The translations under genes and the position numbers were made by a program. Below are positions 1-11,212 of a stretch of DNA of 64,000 nucleotides, one piece after another. Origin of the DNA: Diphasiastrum complanatum (Eukaryota; Streptophyta; Lycopodiopsida; Lycopodiales; Lycopodiaceae); the NCBI GenBank assembly GCA_029204225.1, contig MU832111.1:1-64000 (forward strand). The letters are read 5' to 3'. The notes below the pieces were generated by a model that was not told the origin of the DNA, made no database searches, and saw only the letters and a list, made by a program, of their open reading frames with translations. Numbering within the stretch: the stretch's first letter is position 1; the number at the start of each line of letters is the position of its first letter.

Positions 1-273
1 AAGATGGTGGAACAAGGCACTTTTCGAATATAGAGCAGGTTTCCCCCAACGAGTGGCATAATGGTAAGCTACTTGAGGTCACAAGTTCAACTCTAATCAG
101 CCAAACAAAGGGACCAATCCAAGAAAAATTATTAAGAAGCAAGCTTGGCTTCCTAAATTTACAAATGAATAACAAGGCCCCCTTTGAAAAACTATGCCAG
201 CACAGTTCTTGAAGCAACTTGTAAATGCTGCTCTGATATTTTTGCATCACTTTATGATCCAAAAATCTACAAA

Positions 274-302
274 TCAAGTCTTCGTATACTTGTCAAGTAT
301 TT
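274..302 (-). CDS. Last exon of SURP/SRI-like gene (C-terminal codons)
   Basis: This short 3' terminal exon of the minus-strand gene follows a good acceptor (TTTTCCTGCAG) at 303-304 and reads ILDKYTKT then TGA. It begins with two bases that complete the codon left open by the donor at 544/543 (phase 1), giving Glu at the junction. The ending resembles the DKYVKT-like ends I recall for plant proteins with this C-terminal domain. It is too short to be found by ORF length; the evidence is the phase match and the residue pattern. Confidence 0.62.
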
Positions 303-543
303 CTGCAGGAAAATAATGTTGCATGTTCAGGAAAGGCCATTGACATGATAAGAGCTGTATCAACTTCTAACAACTGAAGATTTAGCAAGCATCTATGCTG
401 ATCCTAACGTATATTTCTAAGACAATTATGGGCATTCCAGTGGTCCTGCATTTTTCTCAACAAACAACCTAGCAGGATTTTATAGTATGTACAACTGTTA
501 CAATGAAAGCATTTCAGAATAAATAAGTTCACTGACGGCAAAC

Positions 544-1010
544 CTGGACAAGCTTTGAGATCGCTTTCTCGCGAAAATGTCATGAAGTGGTCCACCTTGT
601 CTTGACATGTAGGTATTTTATTGCTTTGTAACTTTCCAAGCACTCTGTTGACAGCCTTTTTTGCGATGGTTTTAAAATCCTCCCTGCTAAGTTGGCCTTC
701 TCTCCATGTTGGTTTCAGCAAACTCTTAACATATTCTATCACTGCCTTCCTTAGGAGCTTCACGTCCTTCCAACCTTTATTCCCGCTACTTTTCCTGTTC
801 TGGTCGTCTATCAAGTTACTTTCAGTATCTCCAGCAGCCAATGTCTTTTCATTTACCTGCCGATGCGAACTCCAACATTCTTTGTCTTCTTCTGCTGGGC
901 TATGATTATCCATGATACCCATGCCAGTGTCAGCATTAGGAAACGTTCTGTGAAGAATATCTCCAACCCTTTTTTTATGCATCAAAAAGGAGTTATCCAT
1001 AACAAAGACC
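544..1010 (-). CDS. Exon with conserved C-terminal helical domain (SRI-like / C3H38-type)
   Basis: The exon is bounded by an acceptor (TTTGCAG at 1011-1017) and a donor (CCAG/GTTTGC at 544/543). After an acidic linker it encodes a conserved block of about 80 residues: a Lys/Val-rich helix containing VKSLLKPTWREG, then SREDFKTIAKKAVNRV, then a stretch beginning KIPTCQDKVDHF. The LLKP-W-x-G and FK-IAKK pattern is that of the C-terminal domain of Arabidopsis zinc-finger CCCH protein 38 and relatives. It also resembles the Set2-Rpb1-interacting (SRI) fold that binds the phosphorylated RNA polymerase II tail. The family match is from memory of the motif; the SRI assignment is an inference. The open frame continues past the donor to 404 but that tail looks intronic. 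Confidence 0.72.
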
Positions 1011-1135
1011 CTGCAAACGGGCTTCTTTGACGCGTATCAAATGCTCTCGATAGCCTTCTAGAATGAGAATCGTTGTTGTTTCACTCCAAACCTCACAGTT
1101 TGATAGTGGACCCACATTATCAAAACCACCTTTAC

Positions 1136-1732
1136 CTGCCATATCATGTGGTGGTGCTACGACTTTCTTGCTATGGTCAAGTACATTTGCTTGCCACTTT
1201 TGGTTGCATGGAAACCCGAAGCTTAGATTGGTTGTGCTTCCATTCCGGGGCTTTGTGATCATTACTAAATTGGAAATGCATATTCATAGATGCTCCTGCA
1301 TGAGGTGGTATCCTGTTTGAGTCACCAGCCAAAAGATCATATAATTCTGCGGAAACAGGTTGGACATTTGGAATCCCCTGCCTCAAATTAGGCACGGAGC
1401 CTTTTGTTGATAAATAATTCTCAGCAGCGCTCATATTTTCGATAGGTTGTGGTGGTGTGAACTTGATCTGTGTGTGTTTCATTGAAGTTGTTGACTCATG
1501 CGCTGGGAACCTTTGGGATCCAATACCCGATGTTCTCACAGGCAAGCAATTTCCAAATGTGCTTGAGAATAATGGTGAAGTGAGCTGTTCTTTATCGAAA
1601 AGCCCCATATTTCTGTGAAGCTCAGTGAAACGGAGTTCTTCAGGTGAGATAATGCTTGGTGACTTTCCATCATGAAGTGAGCCACTTACCCTCCAGGGGA
1701 AGGATTGTTCTTCAATGGTTGATCTCAACGAG
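1136..1732 (-). pseudogene. Internal exon of the SURP/SRI-like gene, with in-frame stops near its 3' end
   Basis: The frame is open from the acceptor (at 1733-1734, or alternatively 1724-1725; both give phase 2) to 1180 and reads as a low-complexity Ser/Pro/Asn-rich region with no named domain. The best donor is GGCAG/GTAAAG at 1136/1135; in the exon's frame it is phase 2, exactly what the next acceptor at 1011 needs. Yet in that frame three stops lie before the donor: TGA at 1177-1179, TAG at 1171-1173 and TGA at 1144-1146. No alternative GT donor before 1180 has the right phase. The exon may be decayed, there may be an unseen micro-intron, or the assembly may have an error. The neighbouring exons are intact. 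Confidence 0.5.
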
Positions 1733-1908
1733 CTTGTTTTTAAAGTTTGTCAGCTCATGTCTGGCTTGGTTAAGTGCAGCATGTTGAGTTGGAAAAGGAG
1801 ATAACAAAGAACATGATGTTAGAGCTATGAAGTTTTCAAGGGCTTCAGGGGTACGAGGATGAAGTAAATTGGGGGTAAACTCAGGGCTGGGGAGGCTGGG
1901 GAGTTGAC

Positions 1909-2433
1909 CTGGCTCCAAATTGTTGTGAAACCTGTACAACAGGAAGCTCAGGTGAAGCTGTATGTCCAGTTATAAAACAACTTGGTGGCGTTTCAAAAGA
2001 TGAAGGTAAAGCACTTGTGAGGAGATCACGGAGATTTTGAGCATGAGAAGCAGAAGAAATTGAAGAATATGCTGCTGGAGATGTGGAAAGCTTTGGCACA
2101 GAAAGATGCTGACCACTACAAACCTGTGATGCAGATCGAAAGAACTGGGAAGCAAAGGAGCACGCAGGTTCTGCTGAAAAGGCATCCTGAGCTGAAAGCC
2201 GATTCATAGAGGGTGCAGATACTGGTAGATCAGGTGAAATTTCACAGTCAAGAATTGCCAATTTGCTAGTTGAGGACACTTTCTTATCAAGACATTGCCG
2301 TACATATGAAGATTTTTCTCCCTCCAATTGCAAGCGTGCTTCTGAATTTGGATATATGCTCTGGTGAGTTTCATTTCTCTGGTACTGCAAAGGTGCAGTT
2401 GAATAGCAGCTCTTAGAATGCAGTGGAGAACAG
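1909..2433 (-). CDS. Internal exon of the SURP/SRI-like gene (Ser/Pro-rich)
   Basis: The exon begins after a textbook acceptor (TGTTCTATTTTCAG at 2434-2447) with one base that completes a codon left by the donor at 8241/8240 (phase 2). It runs open through about 175 codons to a donor CCAG/GTCAAC at 1909/1908, again phase 2, matching the next exon. The product segment is rich in Ser, Pro, Gln and Ala with no recognisable fold, as expected for a disordered linker between an N-terminal SURP domain and the C-terminal helical domain. An open frame in another register at 1712-1939 is treated as intron. Confidence 0.62.
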
Positions 2434-5400
2434 CTGAAAATAGAACAGATTCACAAGTCAGCGAGACTACTCAACAAACCAATATTTTTCTCTGGATATT
2501 TCTCGTGAAAACCTGCTGCACAAAGTGAATGATGTGATTCTATACATATATGCAATATGGTAAATTTTCATAGTAAAGATCTTTCTTCAATGCTGAATTC
2601 ATTTAAGTTGTGCACTTTTGGTTGTAATGATAGTGCAAGAATTGACAGTCTCATTCTCATTCAAGTCATTGTGTCTGAAATCTTAAGTTGCCATGTTTGA
2701 GCAATCATCGTCCTCCTAAGAAATATATTACAAACAGATCAGTCACCAGAAAACCTCTGTGAGCCACCTTCTACATGTAAGTCAACAGTAAGAGACTCTA
2801 GTTGAAGTACACAAGTGCTCCACATTTGGCATATGATGAATAACAGCAACAATGACGAGCAGTGATTTTTTGTGTTCCACTTTCAAGAGAATAACTTTCT
2901 GCTGCGTCCAAAACGGTGTTTCATTCTTATTTGATTTTCCTTCTTTGTTATGCAAAAGTACACATCAGAAAGGGTAATAGTTGCATCCAAGTCGGATGAG
3001 AGTCTACTCAAATATCTCGACTCAAATATCAACTTAAAAGTGCTGCAGATCATTGCAGAATACGGTAAGCAGATGGCTGTTCACCATTGAGTTCGTCAAA
3101 TTGCGTTTCAAGCATGTACGGGGTAGTTTCAAATTGGAGTTGACACGAAGCTTTAAAGTGTTTGTTTTTTTATGTTTTATCACAAAGTAGGATAAATCTT
3201 CCTCCTGCATGAAACAAGGGAATGTCCGTGAAGTTTAGCACATACTAAAGAGCTCTTAACCTATTATTTCTTTCTAAGGCAAGATATCATGAATCCATTT
3301 CAGGCCGCCTCAGGACTGCGATGCAAATGGGTAAGCAGATGACTATTCCGTTCAAGGCAACTTGAGCCGATCTAGTACGTACAATCTAACATCACCCCTA
3401 GTTAGTTCTCACAGGGGTAACATGATAATCACATCCTTCCAAACTTCTTTGTATAACCAGTAGCTGAGATCTAATAATTTCTTGTACATTATGACATTAT
3501 AGTAGATATGCTATTGGGAGCTTTAAGAAACTTTCGTGCACTACAGGACATGTAACACCATACAAGCTATAACCATAGAAAAATGCTTCCTCTTTACGCA
3601 ATAGCCCCACTATGCTGTTTTTCTTTGCATGATTTCACCGAAAGGGTTGAGTTTCTAGTTTCTCAACTTTCTTGGAGTTTATTTTCTGTACTTTTATGTG
3701 CACTTTTTAGGCAATGATTATGTTATTTTGTTTCCTACAGTGTGAAGCGCTGCATATAAGCTATGGAGATTGAACTTCCAACTTTTAAGATTTGTTGCAC
3801 TTCATCTCTTTCACATTCAGGAATACATTATTAAAGATCTCTTCCTGCTTGTGGCTTTCTGATGGTTGCTCAATACATTTACCTTTAAGAGCTGGTTGAT
3901 TGCATAGCTATAGGTTGAGATACTTTGGCTCACATTTTGCAACTCCTCACCTTCATAATTTTCAGTTGGTACTTGATCTCTATTTCCTTAGCCATAATTT
4001 CAACTAAGAATACTTATTTGCCCCGGTAATTCTACCATCTGCATATGAGATAATGACATTTTTCTCCACTTTGACATTGCTTCACTACATGACCCAATCT
4101 CTTGGAAGTGTAAAAGAAGGTTATCCTTTTGGATTTGAAATCTCAATGCTATCTTTAATTTTTGCAAGGCGCTTCATCCAAGTCCATCAAAATATTTAGT
4201 GTTAGTGTTTCTAAATGCAGTTTTTTTGAACCTCCTTTTTATAGGAGTAAATTGCTATTGTTTCCTTGAGGCGACGATAGTACTGTCATAGACCTTGGCA
4301 ATCTGGATTGCATCCTTGAGTGATGACAACACATTACAATGGCACTCGTTCTGGTAATCTACAAGCAAACCAGATAAATTGCAATTCCGTCATAGTCGCA
4401 TTTATGGTAGGTATCTAAGATACTAATTAGTTCCATGAAATCTTGAATGTTATTATTCCGATTTCTATTGTCCATTTGACATAAGAAAAAATTTCTTGTA
4501 ATTATTGGAGTCGTCAACCACCACAAAAGATTCCCAAGAAAGCTCCTAAAATTCAATCCATGTGATTGTTTTTTATTATGGATCCTGCCACCAAGATGAG
4601 AGCTTGCCTTTAAGAAATAGCCAAAAATGGCTATCTTCTTGTCATCTAGTTGGTACCACTAGCAAATTAAAATAAATGGACTAACAAATCAACCAATCAT
4701 TCACAACATCAAGCTTCTTACCTTTAATTTCTCTGGCTACAATGACAAATTACTAGTCATTAGAGGAGTTTTGAGCTCCAAAAAGACCCTTTAAGAATTC
4801 GTGCAAGATGTAATTTATATTATTAAAATATTATAACACTAATACTTTTGACTTGCCATAACTTTTTAATCGTAGCTCATAAGTATGTCATGTACCATAT
4901 CATTGGAAAGCCCTTGTCGAGCGCTTTCCAATGCACTAAACTCCGCTAAATTCGAACTTACCACTAAAAAGTTATGTCATTTATCAAGCATTGCTTGACG
5001 CATTTGTTGCAATAACGTGTAATTAGGATGATTTTCTAGACCGTGGAAATGGTCATAACAATATAAGAGTTTTTGTCAAAATAACAAATTATAGTATGGG
5101 CATATTAGAGTACCAACAATATATGACATGATTTAATCAGCTTAAAAAAGCCAAAGTAATGTAAATCACTAAATGGCAACGGAGTTTAGGATATTACGAA
5201 ACAACCTAAGAAGGCTTGTTACAAATGCTCATAACTCTAATACTCTTGGTTCCCAAGAACTAAGTATTTTACATAGCGAAAAGTATGCTAAAATCTGAAA
5301 ATTTGCCAAATATTGAGTATAACATTGTTTAAATCAAGTAAAAGCTCAAACCACCTTATTATTTACCTATGATTAACAAACACTCAGGACCTAGACATGG

Positions 5401-7208
5401 GACAAACCAACTATGTATGGATCTATCTATTATGGACTCATTTTCCCCTATTCCTAATTATTAGTTGCCCTAATTAGCATGCCTTTAGGTATTGGGCCAG
5501 TTACCATTAAGGGTATGTTATTATAGGACCCAAGTAGCCTATTTTGGCCTAATGTCTAGAAGGTTCCACTAAGGGCCTCTGGATAGTATATATAGGGTTA
5601 TATCAAGGACTTTAGCCATTGTTTTTCATTGATATCAATAGATGTGATTGTGCTCATAACACTATCACACACATACAACCCCGTGCTATGGGACTACTAA
5701 TGAACACCCAATCCACTGTTTAGCCTCCCATGCTACCATAACCCTCACAATATGTAAGCCTAAAATCTGAGTAGATAGCACGAACTCTCACTAGAGCATT
5801 AGAAAACCAATGATGTCGGTAATGAAAAGCGCTAGGAGTCAACAACCCTAAGTCAACTCTCCTGTAATCAGCCAAAGCCCCTATACAAGTGATATGTCCT
5901 ATGTTGAATAATTACAGTCCATAGGGTCCTCTAACCACTACCTAAGGTCTCTTGACTTGTGGTTAAAGCCTCGGGTTAACCAAGGTCATAGCAAAGAGGA
6001 AGAGTGAGACCAAATAGTGGACTGTTGATCAAAGTACTTATGCTGTAAAGCAAGAGTCATAGTATGATCAAGATACGTGGGCTGAAAAGATTGAACATCA
6101 ATGGAAAGGCACTGGCAATATAATGGGCAATGACCTCAACAAGGGGAATATCAAAGAAAATATAAGAAAACTCAGCAAACTTTTCATTGTAGTCTAGAAA
6201 AATGAATGTTTGCTTGAGCTGTTCATATAGGTCAAGTTGAGATGTCATCTACATCAAATCCACCATAGCATAGTGTAATGCCACCTTGAACTCATTTCAA
6301 TCCAGTGCTATTGTGAGGTCAAATATTTGGGTAAGCTGCCACGTCAACGCATGTCTAGAAAAATGAAGAGCAATAAGCTAGATTTGTTGATTAACACATC
6401 GTGGAGATAGCCAAAAGTAGGTCTCCAACTAGAAGAACCAATTCTACATGCTGTTTCCATTTGAAAAACGTGCATACATAGATAAAGACACCTTAGCACA
6501 AAATTTGCAAAGAAGGTTTTAGGTTAAGGGATAAACGATGGGTCAATAGGAATGGTCATAGGAGAACCAACATGGCAGGAAGACTAAGAGAGATGGATTG
6601 CATCAGGGCATGAATATCACGTATTTGAGTTTGAATAGTACTCAACATGGAAGTATGTTAGGCAACCTCTCTTCTTGGACCAACAGTGATTTGGCTCTAG
6701 CATGTTCATCTCATTGAGTTTGGAGGTCATCAATGGATGAGGATGCATGGTGTTATGGCCATATCTAGTCTGCAGATTTGGAATAAACCTACACATGGGA
6801 ATCAAGCCTCTAGAGTCGAATTAATTAGTTACGCATCGATATTCCAGTTAAGGCCAGATAATATTTAATAAGATGAGAGAACCTAAATACCCCAATCAGG
6901 ACAGGGAGTAGTACATGGTGAGTGACAGGTATGTGCATGATGAGGACTATCAATAGTAATCAATAGTACCTAGAGTTATGCTTAGGATGTCGTAGAGTTG
7001 CATGGCATATATCCTTGTGGAAACTCACCTTCATTATTGGCTTTCATCTTCCAGTTGCCTGTTCTCTCCCCTCATCAGTATTCACACACTCTGGCTCGAG
7101 GGTGAAGCTTTTGTGCTTTAATCTCTACCTTCTACTTGGGTGGTTTGGCTCTACTATTGTCCCTTCTGGTGCTTTGTAAGCAAGATCTTCAAGTGTTCTC
7201 CATTCTAG

Positions 7209-7220
7209 TGGTATCAGAGC
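7209..7220 (+). other. Relic primer-binding site (TGGTATCAGAGC) of a decayed LTR retroelement
   Basis: The 12 bases complement the 3' end of plant initiator-Met tRNA and are the standard first-strand primer site of plant LTR elements. No gag or pol frame follows, so only the leader region survives. The associated LTR would lie to the left; a TATATATAGG motif near 5590 may be its promoter, but the boundaries are not defined. Confidence 0.5.
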
Positions 7221-7269
7221 TGGAGCTTGCATTGATTGAGAGGTGGAGTTTGGATTGCTTTTTCTCATC

Positions 7270-7404
7270 TTTTTGGTAGTGAGTCATTCCTTTTCCTTCC
7301 TGGTGATGGGATAACCTCTATTCATTCCATGGTTAGGAATCAATGATATGGAGTTTTTGGCAGTGAGTCATTCCTTTTCCTTCCCGGTGATGGGATAACC
7401 TCTA
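7270..7404 (+). repeat. Imperfect 51-bp direct repeat (two copies, 84-bp spacing)
   Basis: Positions 7270-7320 and 7354-7404 share a 51-bp block that differs at two positions. Both copies end in ATAACCTCTA. The duplication lies just downstream of the relic primer-binding site, so it probably belongs to the leader of the same dead element. Confidence 0.8.
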
Positions 7405-8240
7405 GATAAAAGGTGAGGAGAAAATTTGCAGAATACAGAGCTATTGATAGGATTGTGACATGCATCTATGAGCACAACTACTTTATGTCATGTGTCTCTG
7501 GAAGACATGTCCATGGGAGAGAGTGCCTGCTGGGAACCTATAAATTCCATTCGTTATTCCTTGGAATGGTGGGGCCTGCGACTGTTATGGAACACCAAAA
7601 TCTCTTACTACTTGATCATAGCTTGAGGGTTTGCAGTATTAATAGCTTCATCACTCCTCGTTGTCACAAGATGGATTCTACGGTTGGGTGGCAAGTTACC
7701 ACTCTGATTTCATGATTTGCATAGAACCCGAATTTGGGTCAAAGATCTAACAGGTCATCAAAATACAGCAAGCAACTATGTTTCCTACCATGTAACAATG
7801 CAACATCAGCTTTTAAAAGAGTACTCGTGTTTATTCATATAAGGTCAATGCCTGTTTTATAGAATTCAGTGTACATCATAACAAGTATTGGACAGCCTGA
7901 AGGAATGACTTGCAGATGTAAGTATAACATGAGCTATAGCCCAATCTATGAAGACAGACCAAGTTTAAATGGATGTATCACAGTTGTTTTCTTTGTCCCA
8001 TAATTAGTCGGATTTAAGCATAGGAAATCAAGATGTAAAGCAAGATGTAGGCTATGTATTGAAGACAGCAATAAAGCATAAAAGTGTTATTTCAGAAAGT
8101 TGATTCCTTAAGCCTCGATATAAAACAACAAAATCAGCTCAAGGAAAAGCTAAAAATCATTCACCACAGCCAGTTCCAATTGTGTTATTGAGCTTTTTAG
8201 ATGATTAGGGAAACCAACAAAGATGTATGGTAACCTTGAC

Positions 8241-8676
8241 CTGAGGTATCTACTTTGGCCTCTAGTCCTTTTCTTGCTTAGAGAGTGACAACCATTATTT
8301 GATGTTCTGCCATTAGCTTTTGTGGACTCACTCCTTGAAGTAGAAGCTTCAGACTTCGTTTTTCCTCTACCGCTACCTTCTTTGCCAATTTTCATATCTT
8401 GCAAAGTTAACTCTTTAAACAAATTCCTCCTAGAATCGCACTCATGCTCTACTTGGCTCGTCACGGATGACATCTGCAGGACATGCCCTTTCTCACTTAA
8501 GGGCACCTGTTTAACAGTTGAGTTTCCAGCTGAGTCTTGTTGCAGACGTCTAGAGCCTGCTTCATCTTGCTCAATGTCTGAGTTTCTATGAGTTTTTTGT
8601 GATTCTTTTTTGGGGGGAGATCCTCGCGCACTCGCTTCTTCAGCTGATTTGGAATTAAAAGAATTATGCCAAAAAT
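8241..8676 (-). CDS. Internal exon of the SURP/SRI-like gene (basic, Ser/Arg/Lys-rich)
   Basis: The exon starts after the acceptor ATTGCTGCAG (8677-8678 is the AG) with two bases and ends at donor CTCAG/GTCAAG (8241/8240). Joined to the SURP exon donor at 17378 (one leftover base), the frame continues as ...DVDMED-FWHNSF..., and at the other end it continues into 2433 in phase. The content is charged: an EEASARG/PPKKE stretch, an acidic segment, then a Lys/Ser/Arg-rich tail (SLSKKRTRGQSRYL) that could act as a nuclear localisation signal. No catalytic domain is visible. It is part of a probable nuclear RNA-processing protein; that role is inferred from the neighbouring domains. Confidence 0.65.
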
Positions 8677-10139
8677 CTGCAGCAATTATTAGGCACTGAA
8701 ATTATTTGGTAGAAAGTTTTCATTTTCTCATGAAATCAAGTACAGCTTCAGATTATCAACATCTATGTCGCAACAAGCTACACTTCTAGTAACTACATTC
8801 ATTCCACAAGTGCAAAAGGCAAAGGCTTTAAAAATATTTCATATTTACTGTAGTTTTTGCTTTGGTTGACATTATGGGAAAATGAATTAGTAACTAATGA
8901 TTTAGAGTTTAGTTTTGGAGGAATTTGAAAGTACAACTTAAACATGAATTTCAGGTAAACTAGCACTCCTTAATCTACATTTCAGTATAGCTACCATTAA
9001 ATTTTAATCTTTATGTTTTCAAGAAATAACATGAGCTTAAAAGTGACGTCATGAACTGGGCACATTTTCTGAGAACAATTCCACATTTGGGGCTAGGCCA
9101 GCAAGGCATACCTCTCCATGATGGCTAAAATGCGCTCTAGCCCATTACTCCTCTCCACCTATATATGTATGTGGTAATTCTGCAAGGAGAATGTCCCATC
9201 TCCAAAAGCGCATTCATCGATGATAGGGAGCAAATTCTACACCTACCATTTGGAGGTACAGCTGGTAAGCTTGTATCATCTCTATTATGTTAATTCTTGA
9301 TAGGATTTCTCTAATTGCTTGAAGTTTGTGTTGCAACATTTATAGAAGATAGCGCAAAAGTTGCATGCAGCTCAAAGCTTTTGAGTTGCATGCAGTTATT
9401 TGTATGCTCAAATTTTGAAGGCTTGATCTAAAGATTCCCTCTTCTCAAGGATCGAACCTTTCTTGAAGGTGTCAATTGTACTATGTGTCCTAATTGCCAA
9501 CCGTACGTACTAAGCAATCGAATTACATCGTCCTATCCTTATCTCTTTTAAGCAGTGCATGCCAAGCTAATCATGTAGAGTAGTGCTTATGACAGTTGTT
9601 TCCGTATTGTATGCTTGCTTTAGACGTACACAGCAAGATGAGCTCTAAGACAAGCGATTTCCTTTTCATGATTGTGTTGTGTTCGAAACTAAGTTCTACG
9701 TGCACGAGTTCTTGAATAGGAAAATCCTACTTTACTGTGATGTTTGTCTTTTCTCAACTTCAATATCTCTCCAGTTCACGATGTGTTGGAGGGTATGTAT
9801 GGTGTGGGTCTTGTAACATCATGATGGCTTTCTTTCATGTTGATATCTTTGCATGCTTGATGGAACATCATCTAACTTTCTACTAGATTGATCAATATTG
9901 CATGGTGTTGTCTCCTCCTATTCTGATATGATGTTGCTCGGGGTTGATGCATGGAGTCATGTGTTTGTATGCATGGGTGTGCATGAACCTTTGTTGGCCT
10001 TGCATGTGTTGATCATAGCGTGTACAACTTGCATGCACTATGGTTGGGCAGTTAAGGGTTATGTCATTCTTTCTTTGATGTGGAATCTGCAAAAAAGAGA
10101 TTGGCATGGCATAATGATCCATGGTTGATTTGTTACATG
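8677..10139. other. Intron sequence left of the young chromovirus; no gene seen
   Basis: This is AT-rich intronic DNA of the same minus-strand gene. The antisense/sense pair of short open frames at 9892-10128 has no family signature. No RNA gene, tandem array or transposon coding remnant was recognised. Confidence 0.5.
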
Positions 10140-10144
10140 GCTAG

Positions 10145-10502
10145 TGTTACGAGCTCGTAACCAGTGCCGAACCCTAGGGAACACAGATAGGTCAGATACC
10201 ACAGTCAGGGTCGTGTCCAGTGTACATGACCAACAGGGCAAGACAGTGTGAGTAGTGTGCCCCAGCACGGTCCATAGCCATGGCGGGCCTAACACAGCCT
10301 AGGGACCCTGTCAGCAGGATAGGGCCCCCAGTTGGGTCCCGACGTGCAGTCGGCCACGTCAGTGCCACGTGGCCGACACTTGGCAGTAGCATGCTACCAG
10401 TCCTCACACTGGGCTAGGAGGGGCTTACTCTATATCAGGGAGTAGGCAAGGTTGGGTGACTCAGTTAGTGTTTGCCCTACTGTGGTGTTAGGATCTATTA
10501 CA
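10145..10502 (+). repeat. 5' LTR of the chromovirus
   Basis: It starts TGTTACGAGC and ends CTATTACA, 358 bp. A TATA-like stretch (CTCTATATCAGG) near 10430 is followed by about 70 bp to the LTR end, consistent with a U3-R-U5 layout. A palindromic-type block CGTCAGTGCCACGTGGCCGAC near 10357 carries CACGTGG, a G-box core that could drive expression. Except for one base it is identical to 15986-16343. Confidence 0.97.
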
Positions 10503-10503
10503 C

Positions 10504-10516
10504 TGGTATCAGAGCC
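10504..10516 (+). other. Primer-binding site of the chromovirus (initiator-Met tRNA)
   Basis: TGGTATCAGAGCC lies one base after the 5' LTR and is complementary to the 3' end of plant initiator-Met tRNA. This is the expected spacing and primer for plant Ty3/gypsy elements. The 700 bases from here to the gag start at 11213 form the untranslated leader, with no supported ORF. Confidence 0.95.
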
Positions 10517-11212
10517 ATCTCCATCCTAGGGAGTTCAAGACAGCAGTAGAGAAAGCTATCAGAAGATAGGAAAGATTTCTCAGTTTCTCAGGAAAGAATT
10601 GAGGAGGAAAATCGCTGTAGGAACAGCTTTCAAATCCTTGAAATTTGCTGGGAATTTACAGTTGTTTGAGGCACAATCCCTTGTAGAAGCTCAGCGCTGA
10701 AAAATCAGGGATTTACCCTTGATTTTTATGTATCAGTTGTGGATTTTTGAGCACATTTTAAATAGAAAACGTGGAGCAGGTCCAGCGCTGCCAAATTGGG
10801 TGGAAACTTCGAATTTGGAGTGAAATTTTCTGGAATTTGGAGCGGATCTGAGACAGAATCGTGGGTGCAGGTCCAGCGCTGAAGGTCTTTGGCAGGAACC
10901 ACAAGTTTGCAACTGTTTTGGGTCCTAAAACGGGAATTTTGGAGCAAAAAGTATACACCTCAGACAGCGAGGGAAGGGGCCAAGACGATCAGAAGTTTGT
11001 TTCTTTTTCTTGGTACCTTGATCTCTGATTTTTCCGGACAGCAGATCTGAAAGCAGTGGAGGACGAGCTGAAAGGGCTTTTCTTGATTCTCTCTGTGGAA
11101 GTACAGTTCTCAGAAAGAGCTAAGTTTTCTTTCCCTCCTTGTACAGTTGTAAATTAGTCTTTTAGACTTTTTTTCCTTCAGAAGTTAAGGTAGCTCTCTT
11201 TCAGTTCCGAAG

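Larger units (their letters stand above)
2434..8240 (-). other. Large intron (5.8 kb) of the SURP/SRI-like gene
   Basis: This is the stretch between phase-matched donor 8241/8240 and acceptor 2434. It is AT-rich, with no coding sequence that I can support. It holds an LTR-promoter-like stretch near 5400-5760 (TATATATAGG followed by a transcribed-looking leader), an isolated tRNA-Met primer-binding site at 7209-7220 and an imperfect 51-bp direct repeat at 7270-7404. This suggests at least one old LTR retroelement has decayed inside it. Short open frames at 4359-4556, 6057-6248 and 7413-7715 show no family signature. Confidence 0.5.

Noticed and set aside
1712-1939. 75-codon ORF between two exons of the SURP/SRI-like gene
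   Set aside because: It lies between a phase-2 donor (1909) and phase-2 acceptors (1733, 1724); reading it as coding would break the phase agreement.
7413-7715. 100-codon plus-strand ORF after the relic primer site as a possible gag
   Set aside because: The product has no gag motif, and the codon use is unremarkable; probably leader DNA that is open by chance.
10192-10407. Antisense ORF repeated at 16033-16248
   Set aside because: Both are shadows within the two LTRs of the young chromovirus; identity comes from the LTRs, not from a duplicated gene.
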